From contig NC_016131.3 in assembly GCF_000005505.3 (NCBI RefSeq), forward strand, positions 60,001,355 through 60,065,354: a stretch of DNA of 64,000 nucleotides. Direction: 5' to 3'. The stretch is from Brachypodium distachyon (taxonomy: Eukaryota; Streptophyta; Magnoliopsida; Poales; Poaceae). Both the position numbers and the translations under genes were made by a program. Of the stretch, positions 11,168-21,019 are shown piece by piece. The stretch's first letter is position 1. Every line of letters begins with the position of its first letter. The notes beneath the pieces were generated by a model. That model worked only from the letters and a program-made list of their open reading frames with translations, was not told the DNA's origin and made no database searches.

Positions 11168-14100
11168 TTAATCCCTGCAGATCGTACAGATGGATTTGTT
11201 AGCACCACAAAACAAAATAATGATAACAATTGAAAAGAAAAAGCACACAAGCTGAAGGTTGCTAAGCCTGACAATCAACAATTGAAATACAGCTTCTTCA
11301 CACCATCATTCAGGTGATTCATTAATTTATTTCTACACAATTTTAGACACAGGTTATTTAACACAATTTTGATGGAACAAAAAAGCCGGCCACAATATAT
11401 GAGCAATGTCCAGCAAAATAAACAAATATACAGGCTGCCCAGAGAACTAATTGTCAGCAAACTGAAATAACACCTATTATATAAATCTAACAAACAAACA
11501 ACACGCCAAACCCCCTTGCCACCAGCCCCTCGCCGGCGGTCTCTCCGCTTCCGGCGACCACCCCCCTCACCCGCGCTACCTCTAGCGCCCCGGCTTTCCC
11601 CTCCCCTGCCTCCGCCATGCAGCGCTGGCTCGGTGGTTCGGAGAGCCCGCTGTCCACGGAGGGGGTCTCCCATCTCCTTCGCCACGGCGGCCAGGATGCT
11701 TCTTCGAGGGAAGGGGCCGATGGAGGCCTCTTCGTCGTCGTCCTCCTCCGGTGGCTCGGCCCTCTGGGGGTTGCTGCCTCTTCCCCCGGGCGGCTTCATG
11801 GCGGACGCGCGGCGCGCCCCGGTATCCCGCCTGCGTCTCTGGTCGTTCCACCCCCGGCTTCTCCGCCTGCTCCTGAGCCTGGCTGGGAGCCGGCGCGGCG
11901 CTGTCGCCGCCATCCGCGCCGTGCGGGCTGTGAAGCCCCGAAACTGAATTTATGCAATTTAGCCCCAAATGCTAACTCGCGCATAAATCAAGCCCCAGTG
12001 CTTCTCTGCGATGAACACTTCAAAACATACAAGCAATGTGTTCACCGTAGGTTGGGACAACAATGATATCATTAGATCACTCCTAGATTTGGCGGTGTTG
12101 GACTCCGCTTAAATGTCGGATCTGGGTGTGGCTCGCGGCTGCTAATCGGTGTTGGACGGCGGATCGCTTGGAGCGCCGACACCTCCCTTTCAACGCGCTC
12201 TGTCCGCTCTGCGATCAGGCCCCGGAGACTCTGCAGCATCTCCTCTTGGATTGCCCTTTCTCCAAATCGGTCCTTCATGAGGTCTTCTCTAAAGCAGGCA
12301 CGCTCCGTTGCTTACCCCGCCCTTCGGAGAACCTTCCGGAGTGGCTTTCCAAGGGCGCTCTTAGGCTTCGTGGCAAGGTCAAGGCGGTTCGGTCGCTCAT
12401 CAACCTCTCTCTCTCTCTGGCGCATTTGGCGGCTCCAGAACGATTGTGTCTTTGAAGGCGCTCGACCGGTGGCTGCGCGTCTTGCCGAGGATATCCTTGG
12501 GGAGGCTGACCTTTGGAGGGCCGCGGGCGCTCGAGCCCTAGAGCGTCTCCCCCTCCACTCGCGTCCCCCTGACTAGCTTTGTTCTCTTTGCTTGTTGTAC
12601 GGTAGCTGTAGGCTTTTTCCTTTGCTTTGAGGCCTTAGGTCTCATCTTGCGCTTTCTTCTTAATGAATGGAAATGGCACACCGCTCGGTGTGTTCGAGAA
12701 AAAACAAACAAACACAAATAAACAAGTATATGCTCAATTTCCACTTAACCCATTCTTGCACCCAACCAACCAGCATAAGCTGAATTTTTAATTTGCCCCA
12801 TTCTTTCTGGATATAAGAATCCATACCATGTTCATTTTTTAGCAGAGTTTGGAACATAGAATTAATTCATTTGATAAATTCACTATCCAATTGCCAGAAT
12901 ACTACTACAAAACAATGATAGCTAAATTTTGAGAAGGAATAACATTAATAGCACCAAGCCATGGATCATCATCATCAAAGAGCAGTGTACAAGTACAACA
13001 AAGCACCATTATTATCTCGCCATCAGAAGCAACAATCACTGCCAGCAGCATGTCAACAAGAGAAGAGCAACAAGAAATGATAGATAACCTAGCCTCTATG
13101 CAACAGCTCACAGCAAACAAAATGCAAATAGAACTTTATAAGAAAGAAGTAGATGCCTAGCTCATAACAAATAGGAATGAACTAAAACTGCACTTTCATC
13201 ATGCACAAAAAATTCATTACACAAAGTTTGGGGCATAAAGTTTTGCAAGCACATCATAGTCAAGTTTTTCTGATGTAATAATATCTAATTGCAAAATAAG
13301 CTACTCTACAGTTACAAAAAATACTACCAATAAAATGAAGCACACCAGGTAAGATAGTACTAATAATAAAGACATAATAAATTAAAGCTCATACAAATCA
13401 TGGGCATGACATTAGTAAGCACACTAGAGGTGGGTTACTTATCTTCTCTAAATCTAGTGTGAGCCGGCGACTTTTGATAAATACTTAGCTAATACTTCCT
13501 TCTTTCCATGGGCATATGAATTCAAAAGGTTTGTGATCATCGACTAAGAAATAGTTATTTCTCGGTCGGCTAAGAAATACCAAAACCGTATCTTTTCAAC
13601 TTACCAGTATTTAATTACGCCGTCCCATCCACATGTTGCAACCTTGCTAGTCTCCAGTGGATGCCACTCGCATCCAATGCAGGCTCCATTGTGGCACTTC
13701 AATGTCTTAAATCTCCTGCAGCTTTTCCAGTCCCAGAACCAGCAACTACCCTCGCCGTCTCCTGACATCACAAATCTCCCATCAGGCGAGAAGCTGACTT
13801 GACAAGCATAACCTGCCACAATATGGCCCGCAAACCTCTTCTTCTTATTAAGCTGAAACCTCTCCTTGGTGCTGTATATCAATATCTGATTGTCCAAACT
13901 CTGCGCTGCCAGCCAGTTAGAGTTTGGGTGTACTGCAATAGATGGCATGGAGTGCATGTGCGGCTCACTGATATACTTAATCACCACAGGGATGCCAAAC
14001 TCCCACACACGAAGAGACTTGTCATCACTAGATGTAACAAACCTCCTATTATTATCTACAAAAGTGATAGTGTTCACCGCCCCCAAGTGCTGATCATACT

Positions 14101-14914
14101 CCTGTGTGATCTGTCCTGACTTCATATCCCATTGCACAATCTTCTTGTCACTCATCCCAGCAAGGAGAATATGCTGCTTATCTTCATCCGGATTGAGCTT
14201 CACAACATAAGGGACCTTCCCAGTGGAGAAGGTTGAGATAACCTGCCCAGTCTCTGTATCCCAATACTGTATATTCCTGTCATACCCAGCACTCAGGAAC
14301 TTACTCCCATCACTAGAGAACGATATATCCCTCACTGCCTTGGAGTGTCCCATGTACGTTCGCATACATGTCTTTGACTCGAGCACGTCCCAGATCTTAA
14401 TCTTACAATCCATACTTGCAGAAAGCAACAGATGGCCATACTTGGGGAAAAATCTGATCGCTGAGACCCCCTTTGTGTGCCCAACCCACTCGTGGACACA
14501 CCTCTTGGGAATATAGCAGCGTTCATTGGTCGCCTTGGCATCCTTGGGTGGCGTGATCCACGAGCGTCCCTGGTAGTCCTTCTCCTCCTTCCCATGGAAA
14601 GTGCTCTTGGCCACCACCTCTGTTTTCTCCTTCCCTTCGCCGCGTGCCTCCTTCTCAGCCTTCTTTGCAGCATGTGCCTCGGCATACTGCCTCTGCTCGT
14701 CCGTGAGCTCAACAGGCGGTCCCTCCCGTCTGCCAGCCCAGGGACTCTGCTTGTTATGAACGATCCACTCATCAATTGGAAGCAATGGCGGCAATGTCGG
14801 TGCCAGCGATGGTAGCAAAAGGAAGGTAGGAGGCGGTGGGGTCGCAGGAATTGTAATATCTCTGGTGGTTCTTGGCGCAATGCTTGCCTTCTTTGTTATC
14901 AAGTGGAAATCCAT
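11168..14914 (-). pseudogene. 5'-truncated CDC40/PRP17 copy with a chimeric N-terminus
   Basis: The main exon (13605-14774) matches residues 179 to the end of the WD40 domain of the neighbouring intact CDC40 gene. The frame is unbroken and the lengths are equal (no indel). The terminal 7-nt exon (11168-11174, completing Trp, then Asp and stop) and its intron are kept. The frame is also open upstream of the breakpoint for 47 codons, to an ATG at 14914. Those codons are antisense to receptor exon 10 and give a Thr/Pro/Leu-rich peptide starting [12 protein letters not shown] spliced product would have 438 residues, lacking the normal first 178. No CDC40 promoter came with it, so I treat it as a duplicated gene fragment. 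Expression of the chimera cannot be excluded. The coding part looks identical to the intact copy, while the flanking intron has visibly diverged. Confidence 0.85.
11501..12702 (+). mobile_element. 5'-truncated LINE in the last intron of the truncated CDC40 copy
   Basis: This 1.2-kb insertion is missing from the matching place in the right copy (about 17555). It is flanked by a 12-bp repeat, AACAAACAAACA, at 11489-11500 and 12703-12714. From about 12110 it encodes the zinc-binding end of a plant LINE reverse transcriptase: CRIWVWLAANRCWT, then CPLCDQAPETLQHLLLDC. The frame is broken after about 12455. The end GGCACACCGCTCGGTGTGTT plus an A-rich tail is typical of grass LINEs. The GC-rich first 560 bp (Pro/Arg/Gly-rich in every frame) does not look like reverse transcriptase, so the element is rearranged or internally deleted. 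Confidence 0.8.
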
Positions 14915-15790
14915 GCGGCGTCAACATGGAGAAGATCTTGAGAAGAATGTGCCTCTGACCCATCTTGCTTCGGGAAAATTTAAGCGTAAGTTACTACTGT
15001 TCGTGAATTGTTCGGTAACATTATTTTGGTGTTGTTAGTTTTGTATTCTCTGAACTTCTCAGGGGTCTCAGAGCTGAGGCCCATGAACACTGTATCACCA
15101 GCTGGAAAGGAAGGGTTGCAGAGGACTGTCTCGATGAACTTGAAACCGCCATCGAAAATTGGCTTCCACAAGTCCTCTGACGAAAATGATCACCTCAACA
15201 AGTCCGCTGAGACGAACAAAACAAACATGTCTTCCATCAGAGCAACTGCATACACAGTGGCAGACCTGCAGATGGCTACTGAGAGCTTCAGTACCAACAA
15301 CCTGATCGGTGAAGGCACTTTCGGCAGGGTTTATAGAGGACAGTTGTCCAATCAGAAGGTATGTAACTTTGTGCTTAAGGCAATAACACAACTTCTGTAA
15401 CTTCATTATTGTAAACGTTTAATATTTGATTGAATCTACCAAATTGAATGACATTGTTCTTTAATTTCAAACAGAAAATTTAATTTCTGTACAGTATCCA
15501 AATGTGTCGTCAATCCCTAATGTAGCATAATTTTTTTTGCGAGTAATAGCATAATAACTTAACATGCTCCACATGTTTTGCTGAACTGAACTTAGGTTCA
15601 GATGAACAAATGTTTTCCTGACCCTCCTAGGTTCAGCCGGATGAAAGGATCCTACCATACACATATATTTTTGACTAGGGCATGAACTTACTCATTAATA
15701 AATTGAGTAACATGTTTTCAATGTGATAAAACCAAAACTCATCAAATTTGCACGAAACTTGCTCCGGTTGCTAACTGTAACATTGCTTTT
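14770..15790 (+). pseudogene. Receptor kinase gene fragment (partial exons 10 and 11)
   Basis: Duplicate of 5263-6289. It holds the 3' part of exon 10 (membrane helix and juxtamembrane, to 14985), the intron, all of exon 11 (15063-15358, 296 nt as in the parent, P-loop GEGTFGRV kept) and most of the next intron. It stops just before the acceptor of the AVKK exon (GCTTTTCCCGTTCC in place of GCTTTCCAGGTTCTGG). Signal peptide, LRRs and the rest of the kinase domain are absent. The remaining exon frames are open, with a few substitutions such as Met to Leu before the P-loop. It cannot make a receptor by itself. About 40 bp of unrelated sequence (15791-15832) follows. Confidence 0.9.
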
Positions 15791-15837
15791 CCCGTTCCTA
15801 CTAAAATACGTCTACGTACATGTAATATTTCCGCACT

Positions 15838-16045
15838 TCGGGCCTGTTCGGTTAGAGGTTTGGACAAAATGTCTGAAAAAAGTTGATGCCTGGTCTGGCA
15901 GGTACTGACGCTAGATGCGGCTGAGCTCAGGCGACCAAAATCGGTGGCGTGACTCAGGCTTTTGCTGCCTGGCCGGACGCCAACCAAAGAAATTAATTTA
16001 CACCTCCGGCATGCAGCCAGGATGCAATCCAAACAATGCCCTTAA
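15838..16045. mobile_element. MITE with GGGCCTGTTCGG / TTTGGATTGC-type ends
   Basis: It begins GGGCCTGTTCGGTTAGAGG and ends GATGCAATCCAAACAATGCCC. The interior (TGCGGCTGAGCTCAGGCGACC onward) matches the nested element at about 10160-10324 in the left copy. Here the left end is preserved, which shows the full element better than the left copy does. TIR similarity is short, so the superfamily is uncertain (hAT or Harbinger-like). Confidence 0.45.
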
Positions 16046-16335
16046 TATGGGACCGAGGGAGTACTTCTAATGTCCTTTCTCTAAAAGATATATTCATTTT
16101 GGACTTGTTCGTTGAAGGAAGCAATTCTAATTGTCACAAAAATGTACTTCCGAAGTTCCTTTTCAATGTGATGTTGTCTTGACTATTTTTTGGCCATGAC
16201 CAAAATTTGGTCTTTGTTTCGATGGGTGCCAACGTTTTAGCAACTCCAGTTCATTTTTTTGACCAAAGTTGCCCAACTTGTGGGTAAGCAAAAGCATGAC
16301 GAATTATTTGGCTGGCCTTTGGTAGGACTGCTTTT

Positions 16336-16625
16336 TCAGGGTAAGAAGGGGGTAGAGAAAATGCCTCGACTCGAGGTCTAAGTACCAAGAGCTGCAACAC
16401 TGAAGTATGAGCCCCGTGGACTAGCGATTGCTTCTCCACGAGGCTCATACCAGACGCTACGGCACTGAAGTATGTAACCGATGCCATACTTCCAGTAAAA
16501 GCTCAAACGACCTTTAACAAAAAAGTACCTGTACCCAAAACCGACACAGGTGGGTAGGTAGAGAATACCTAGGGACACGAGACAACTCTCAAGGAACTGG
16601 CAAAATAGCCCCGTAACTTCGGGGG
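16336..16625 (+). pseudogene. Nuclear-integrated plastid DNA: fragment of the 23S rRNA gene
   Basis: About 290 bp reads as a central part of a plastid 23S rRNA in the sense direction. It includes AAACCGACACAGGTGGGTAG, GTAGAGAATACCTAGGG, the GCAAAATAGCCCCGTAACTT block and GTAAAAGCTCAAACGACC. These are conserved in bacterial-type 23S rRNA. The insertion interrupts sequence that is continuous in the left copy (about 10633-10640), so it arrived after the duplication. It contains small deletions compared with a plastid rRNA as I remember it and cannot be functional. The left edge is placed only approximately (16330-16340). Confidence 0.85.
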
Positions 16626-17157
16626 CTCAATCAAAACGAGTACCCAAACACATTTACTAGGCCAAACACTTTAGACTACTAGCGCGGTCCCTGAGGCGGT
16701 ATGAACAAGCTACACATCAAATTACAGCGCCACAGGATCAAGAAAAGTACAGACAGAACAGTTACCGTTCGAATTCATATGGTGCACTTCAAACAGAAAT
16801 CTGGCTAAATTCCAGTTTCCAAGCAGAGTGAATATACAAGGCTGTTTCTCAGTTACTACAAAAGTTGGCATCTACCAAATAAACACATACGGAAACTGAA
16901 GCTGAAACCGAGGTATTAGCAGTCAAGGTACAGTACAAAATTGAATGGTGCATTATGTATAGTACACGGTGCATTACAACAAACTAGATGGTAGCTGAAA
17001 TATGAGATTGCATTCAGTGTTTCACTCATGACACTGAAGTTTTCTGGACAGGCATGTGCGCTCACAGTATCTGCTGAAGCTGAATCCTTGTGATTTCAAT
17101 TGTACTGAATTCCTTCCCAGCATCTCAAAGGAACCTTTCGGTTTAAACCACCAGAAC

Positions 17158-20100
17158 TTAATCCCTGCAGAGCGTACAGATGGATTTGTTAGCACCACAA
17201 AACAAAATAATGATAACAATTGAAAAGAAAAGGCACACAAGCTGAAGGTTGCTAAGCCTGACAATCAACAACTGAAACACATATAAACAAGGGTATGAAG
17301 GTTGCTAAGTTTGGCAATCAACAACTGAAATACAGCTTCTTCAAACCATCATTCAGGTGATTCATTAATTTATTTCTACACAATTTCAGACACAGGTTTA
17401 ACACAATTTTGATGGAACAAAAAAACCGGCCACAATATATGAGCAATTTCCAGCAGAAAACACAAAATAAACAAATATACAGGCTGCCCTGAGAACTAAT
17501 TGTCAGCAAACTGAAGTAACCCCTATTATATAAATCTAACAAATAAACAAACACAAAATAAACTAGTATATGCTCAATTTCCACTTAACCCATTCTTGCA
17601 CCCAACCAACCAGCATAAGCTGAATTTTTAATTTGCCCCATTCTTTCTGGATATAAGAATCCATACCATGTTCATTTTTTAGCAGAGTTTGGAACATAGA
17701 ATTAATTCTTTTAATAAAATTCACTATCCAATTGCCAGAATACTACTACAAAACAATGATAGCTAAATTTTGAGGAGGAATAACATTAATAGCACCAAGC
17801 CATGGTTCATCATCATCAAAGAGCAGTGTACAAGTACAACAAAGCATCATTATTATCTCGCCATCAGAAGCAACAATCACTGCCAGCAGCATGTCAACAA
17901 GAAAAGCAACAAGAAATGATAGATAACCTAGCCTCTATGCAACAGCTCAGAGCAAACAAAATGCAAATAGAACTTTATAAGAAAGAAGTAGATGCCTAGC
18001 TCATAACACATAGGAATGAACTAAAACTGCACTTTCATCATGCACAAAAAATTCATTACATAAAGTTCTGCAAGCACATCATAGTCAAGTTTTTGTGATG
18101 TAATAATATCGTTGTTGTAATTGCAAAATAAGCTACTCTACAGCTACAAGAAATACTACCAATAAAATGAAGCACAATAAAGACATAATAAATTGCAGCT
18201 CATACAAATCATGGGCACGACATTTGTAAGCACACTAGAGGTGAGTTACTTATCTTCTCTAAATCTAGTGTGAGCCTGCGACTTTAGCTAATGCTCCCTT
18301 CTTTCCATGGGCATATGAATTTTGTCTCAAGTCAAACTTTTTAAAGTTTGATCATGCTTAATGATAAAAATATCAACATCTACAATACCAAATAAATACA
18401 TTACGTTCAATGCAGATCAATTGGTATTCTAGATGCAGTTATTTTTTCTACGAACTTGGTCAAACTTCAAAAGGTTTGACTTGGGACAAAACGATGTGCC
18501 CTATAATATGGAAAGGAAGGGGTAGAAAGACTACCTATCCGATTCAAATAAATAGTCAAAAGTGCAGAATAAAATAGAACACATGTTCATAGGTTATCTT
18601 TTCAACTTACCAGTATTTAATTACGCCGTCCCATCCACATGTTGCAACCTTGCTAGTCTCCAGTGGATGCCACTCGCATCCAATGCAGGCTCCATTGTGG
18701 CACTTCAATGTCTTAAATCTCCTGCAGCTTTTCCAGTCCCAGAACCAGCAACTACCCTCGCCGTCTCCTGACATCACAAATCTCCCATCAGGCGAGAAGC
18801 TGACTTGACAAGCATAACCTGCCACAATATGGCCCGCAAACCTCTTCTTCTTATTAAGCTGAAACCTCTCCTTGGTGCTGTATATCAATATCTGATTGTC
18901 CAAACTCTGCGCTGCCAGCCAGTTAGAGTTTGGGTGTACTGCAATAGATGGCATGGAGTGCATGTGCGGCTCACTGATATACTTAATCACCACAGGGATG
19001 CCAAACTCCCACACACGAAGAGACTTGTCATCACTAGATGTAACAAACCTCCTATTATTATCTACAAAAGTGATAGTGTTCACCGCCCCCAAGTGCTGAT
19101 CATACTCCTGTGTGATCTGTCCTGACTTCATATCCCATTGCACAATCTTCTTGTCACTCATCCCAGCAAGGAGAATATGCTGCTTATCTTCATCCGGATT
19201 GAGCTTCACAACATAAGGGACCTTCCCAGTGGAGAAGGTTGAGATAACCTGCCCAGTCTCTGTATCCCAATACTGTATATTCCTGTCATACCCAGCACTC
19301 AGGAACTTACTCCCATCACTAGAGAACGATATATCCCTCACTGCCTTGGAGTGTCCCATGTACGTTCGCATACATGTCTTTGACTCGAGCACGTCCCAGA
19401 TCTTAATCTTACAATCCATACTTGCAGAAAGCAACAGATGGCCATACTTGGGGAAAAATCTGATCGCTGAGACCCCCTTTGTGTGCCCAACCCACTCGTG
19501 GACACACCTCTTGGGAATATAGCAGCGTTCATTGGTCGCCTTGGCATCCTTGGGTGGCGTGATCCACGAGCGTCCCTGGTAGTCCTTCTCCTCCTTCCCA
19601 TGGAAAGTGCTCTTGGCCACCACCTCTGTTTTCTCCTTCCCTTCGCCGCGTGCCTCCTTCTCAGCCTTCTTTGCAGCATGTGCCTCGGCATACTGCCTCT
19701 GCTCGTCCGTGAGCTCAACAGGCGGTCCCTCCCGTCTGCCAGCCCAGGGACTCTGCTTGTTATGAACGATCCACTCATCAGATGCTGGGTTCTTGGCCTC
19801 TGGAGGAACAGGCTCTTGGTTCTCCTCCCTGGATTGGATGCGGCGGCGCTTGTGCTCGGAGGGGGGCAGGTTGTAAACAGTGTCGGGATCAGGAGCCTGG
19901 GGCTGCGTGTCGCCAATGATATGGAGGCCTGAGGGGTCGGAAGCGTAGCCGAAGCGATGGAAGGTGTTATACTGCTCGTCGAAGAGGAAGGGGAGGACCG
20001 ATGCGTCCTCGACGTGGCCAAGCTTGTGGTTGCGGTGGCCAGAGGCAGATGAGATGGGAGCGTGGGGGTGTTGGGGGCCGAGAACCGGCGCCCAGAGCTG

Positions 20101-20313
20101 GTCGGCGGTGGGGTTGAAGGAGACAAGATGGAGTGAGGGGTCGAGCGGGCGGGAGGTGGAGGCGGCGGCGGAGAGCGCGAGCGCCGTCTCATCGACGGCT
20201 GGGGCGGCGGACTTGGAGGGGAGGCGGAGGGGGGATGAGTCCGGGGAGGAGAGGGACTCATCCTCCGGCGAGGATGTGTCGCCCGGCGCGTAGGAAGATT
20301 GAAGGAGATCCAT
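17158..20313 (-). CDS. CDC40: Pre-mRNA-processing factor 17 (CDC40/PRP17), WD40 splicing factor
   Basis: Two exons: 18611-20313 and 17158-17164, giving 569 residues. The last exon adds only the final base of Trp, an Asp codon and TAA, which restores the family's IKYWD ending. Without splicing the frame would stop at once in a TAA that overlaps the donor (TG|GTAAGT). Start chosen at [11 protein letters not shown] (ATG 20313). The N-terminal 180 residues are acidic and Ser/Pro-rich. A charged linker ([12 protein letters not shown]) leads to a seven-bladed WD40 propeller (about 270 to the end), with repeats such as [11 protein letters not shown] and KIKIWDV. PRP17 is a spliceosomal protein needed around the second catalytic step. 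The 1.45-kb intron carries a MITE. The 3' UTR probably lies around 16650-17157. This is the intact member of the duplicated pair. Confidence 0.95.
18294..18522. mobile_element. Mariner-type MITE in the CDC40 intron
   Basis: The left end CTCCCTTCTTTCCATGGGC and the right end (read in reverse) CCCCTTCCTTTCCATATTAT form imperfect terminal inverted repeats. The subterminal AAGTCAAAC / GTTTGACTTGGG motifs are also inverted. The left copy of the duplication keeps only the left end and a short internal piece (about 13495-13530), so the MITE predates the duplication and was later deleted there. Confidence 0.55.
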
Positions 20314-20328
20314 GGCGGGCGGTCGATC

Positions 20329-20342
20329 TAGGGTTAGGGTTC
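20329..20342 (-). promoter_or_regulatory. Telo-box-like motif in the CDC40 leader
   Basis: On the gene strand this reads AACCCTAACCCTAG, just 16 bases upstream of the ATG. Telo boxes (AAACCCTAA) are common in promoters and leaders of plant housekeeping and translation-related genes. Only sequence and position support it. Confidence 0.45.
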
Positions 20343-21019
20343 CGTCGGGCGGGGTTTGGGAGATTGGTCTCCTAGTTTGCGAGGCCGCGACTCGCGAGGA
20401 GAAGACGGGACACGGCCGCACGCCCGCACGGGAGGAGTCGGGCCGGGCCGTAATCACTAATCAGGCTATTGGAGCGAGACAGGCTCGAATTGGGTTAGAA
20501 CAAGGACCTTTTTGTGCGGGCAAGGATGCACATGGCAACAAATCTTCTTCCAAAAAAAGAATCATACGGATGATGTTCACAAAATCTCTTTTACTTTGGA
20601 CGTAGACATTGGGGTTTGGTACAAGGCATTGGCATTGGCATTGTATAAGTCTTGAATACCAAGACACCGGGTATTTGGCTGCTTTTGACATTGATCCGTG
20701 ACACTCTAACTAAATGTTGAGCGACCAGTTGCTAGTCAATTTTTCATAGGGCCTAAGAGCAACTCTAGCAGTTACCGAACCCGAGCGATCCGAACTCAGT
20801 TTTCAGTTTTGTGCCGAAAAATGGGCAATACCAGATGCCGAATCGAACCCGTTTACCGAAAACCTAATTTGCGTCACCGAATCACCTCGTTCCGCGCAGT
20901 ATATGTAGGGTTCGGAGGGGGCTTTTTGGTTTGCTCTCCGAACTCTCCTCCGCTGCAATCCACCCCCTCTGCCACCGCCGCCGTCACCAACTCCATTTTT
21001 GGTGAGCTTCGTAGGCAAA

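Larger units (their letters stand above)
5263..14774 (+). repeat. Left copy of a direct tandem segmental duplication
   Basis: The unit runs from inside receptor exon 10 (5263) through the glucanase gene to inside the CDC40 coding exon (14774). The right copy is 14770-19780. At the junction, the CDC40 sequence equivalent to 19776-19780 meets the receptor sequence equivalent to 5263-5267. All three sites share CATCA, so the breakpoint shows 5 bp of microhomology. Differences between copies: a LINE at 11501-12702 here only, and about 3.9 kb (equivalent to about 6290-10150) missing from the right copy. Confidence 0.9.
14770..19780 (+). repeat. Right copy of the direct tandem duplication, internally deleted
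   Basis: It matches 5263-6289, then about 10160-10650, about 10650-11500, 12703-13480 and 13600-14774 of the left copy in the same order and orientation. It lacks the receptor exons from the AVKK exon onward and the whole glucanase gene. Specific gains are a plastid rRNA fragment (about 16336-16625) and a local 50-bp duplication near 17250-17330 (GAAGGTTGCTAAG occurs twice). Confidence 0.9.

Noticed and set aside
11501..12060. Twin-priming inversion of the LINE 5' half
   Set aside because: An inverted 5' part should encode the reverse transcriptase just upstream of the zinc-binding end, but neither strand does so here.
16336..16625. Functional rRNA gene
   Set aside because: Only about 290 bp of a roughly 2.9-kb rRNA is present and it has internal deletions, so it is an inserted organelle fragment.
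19338..20261. 307-codon minus-strand frame across the CDC40 exon
   Set aside because: Pro/Ser/Arg-rich shadow frame of the CDC40 coding exon; it lacks WD40 repeats.
20314..20457. N-terminal extension of CDC40 upstream of MDLLQSS
   Set aside because: It begins at a GTG, contains the telo-box-like leader and has no resemblance to the family; the ATG at 20313 fits the usual length.
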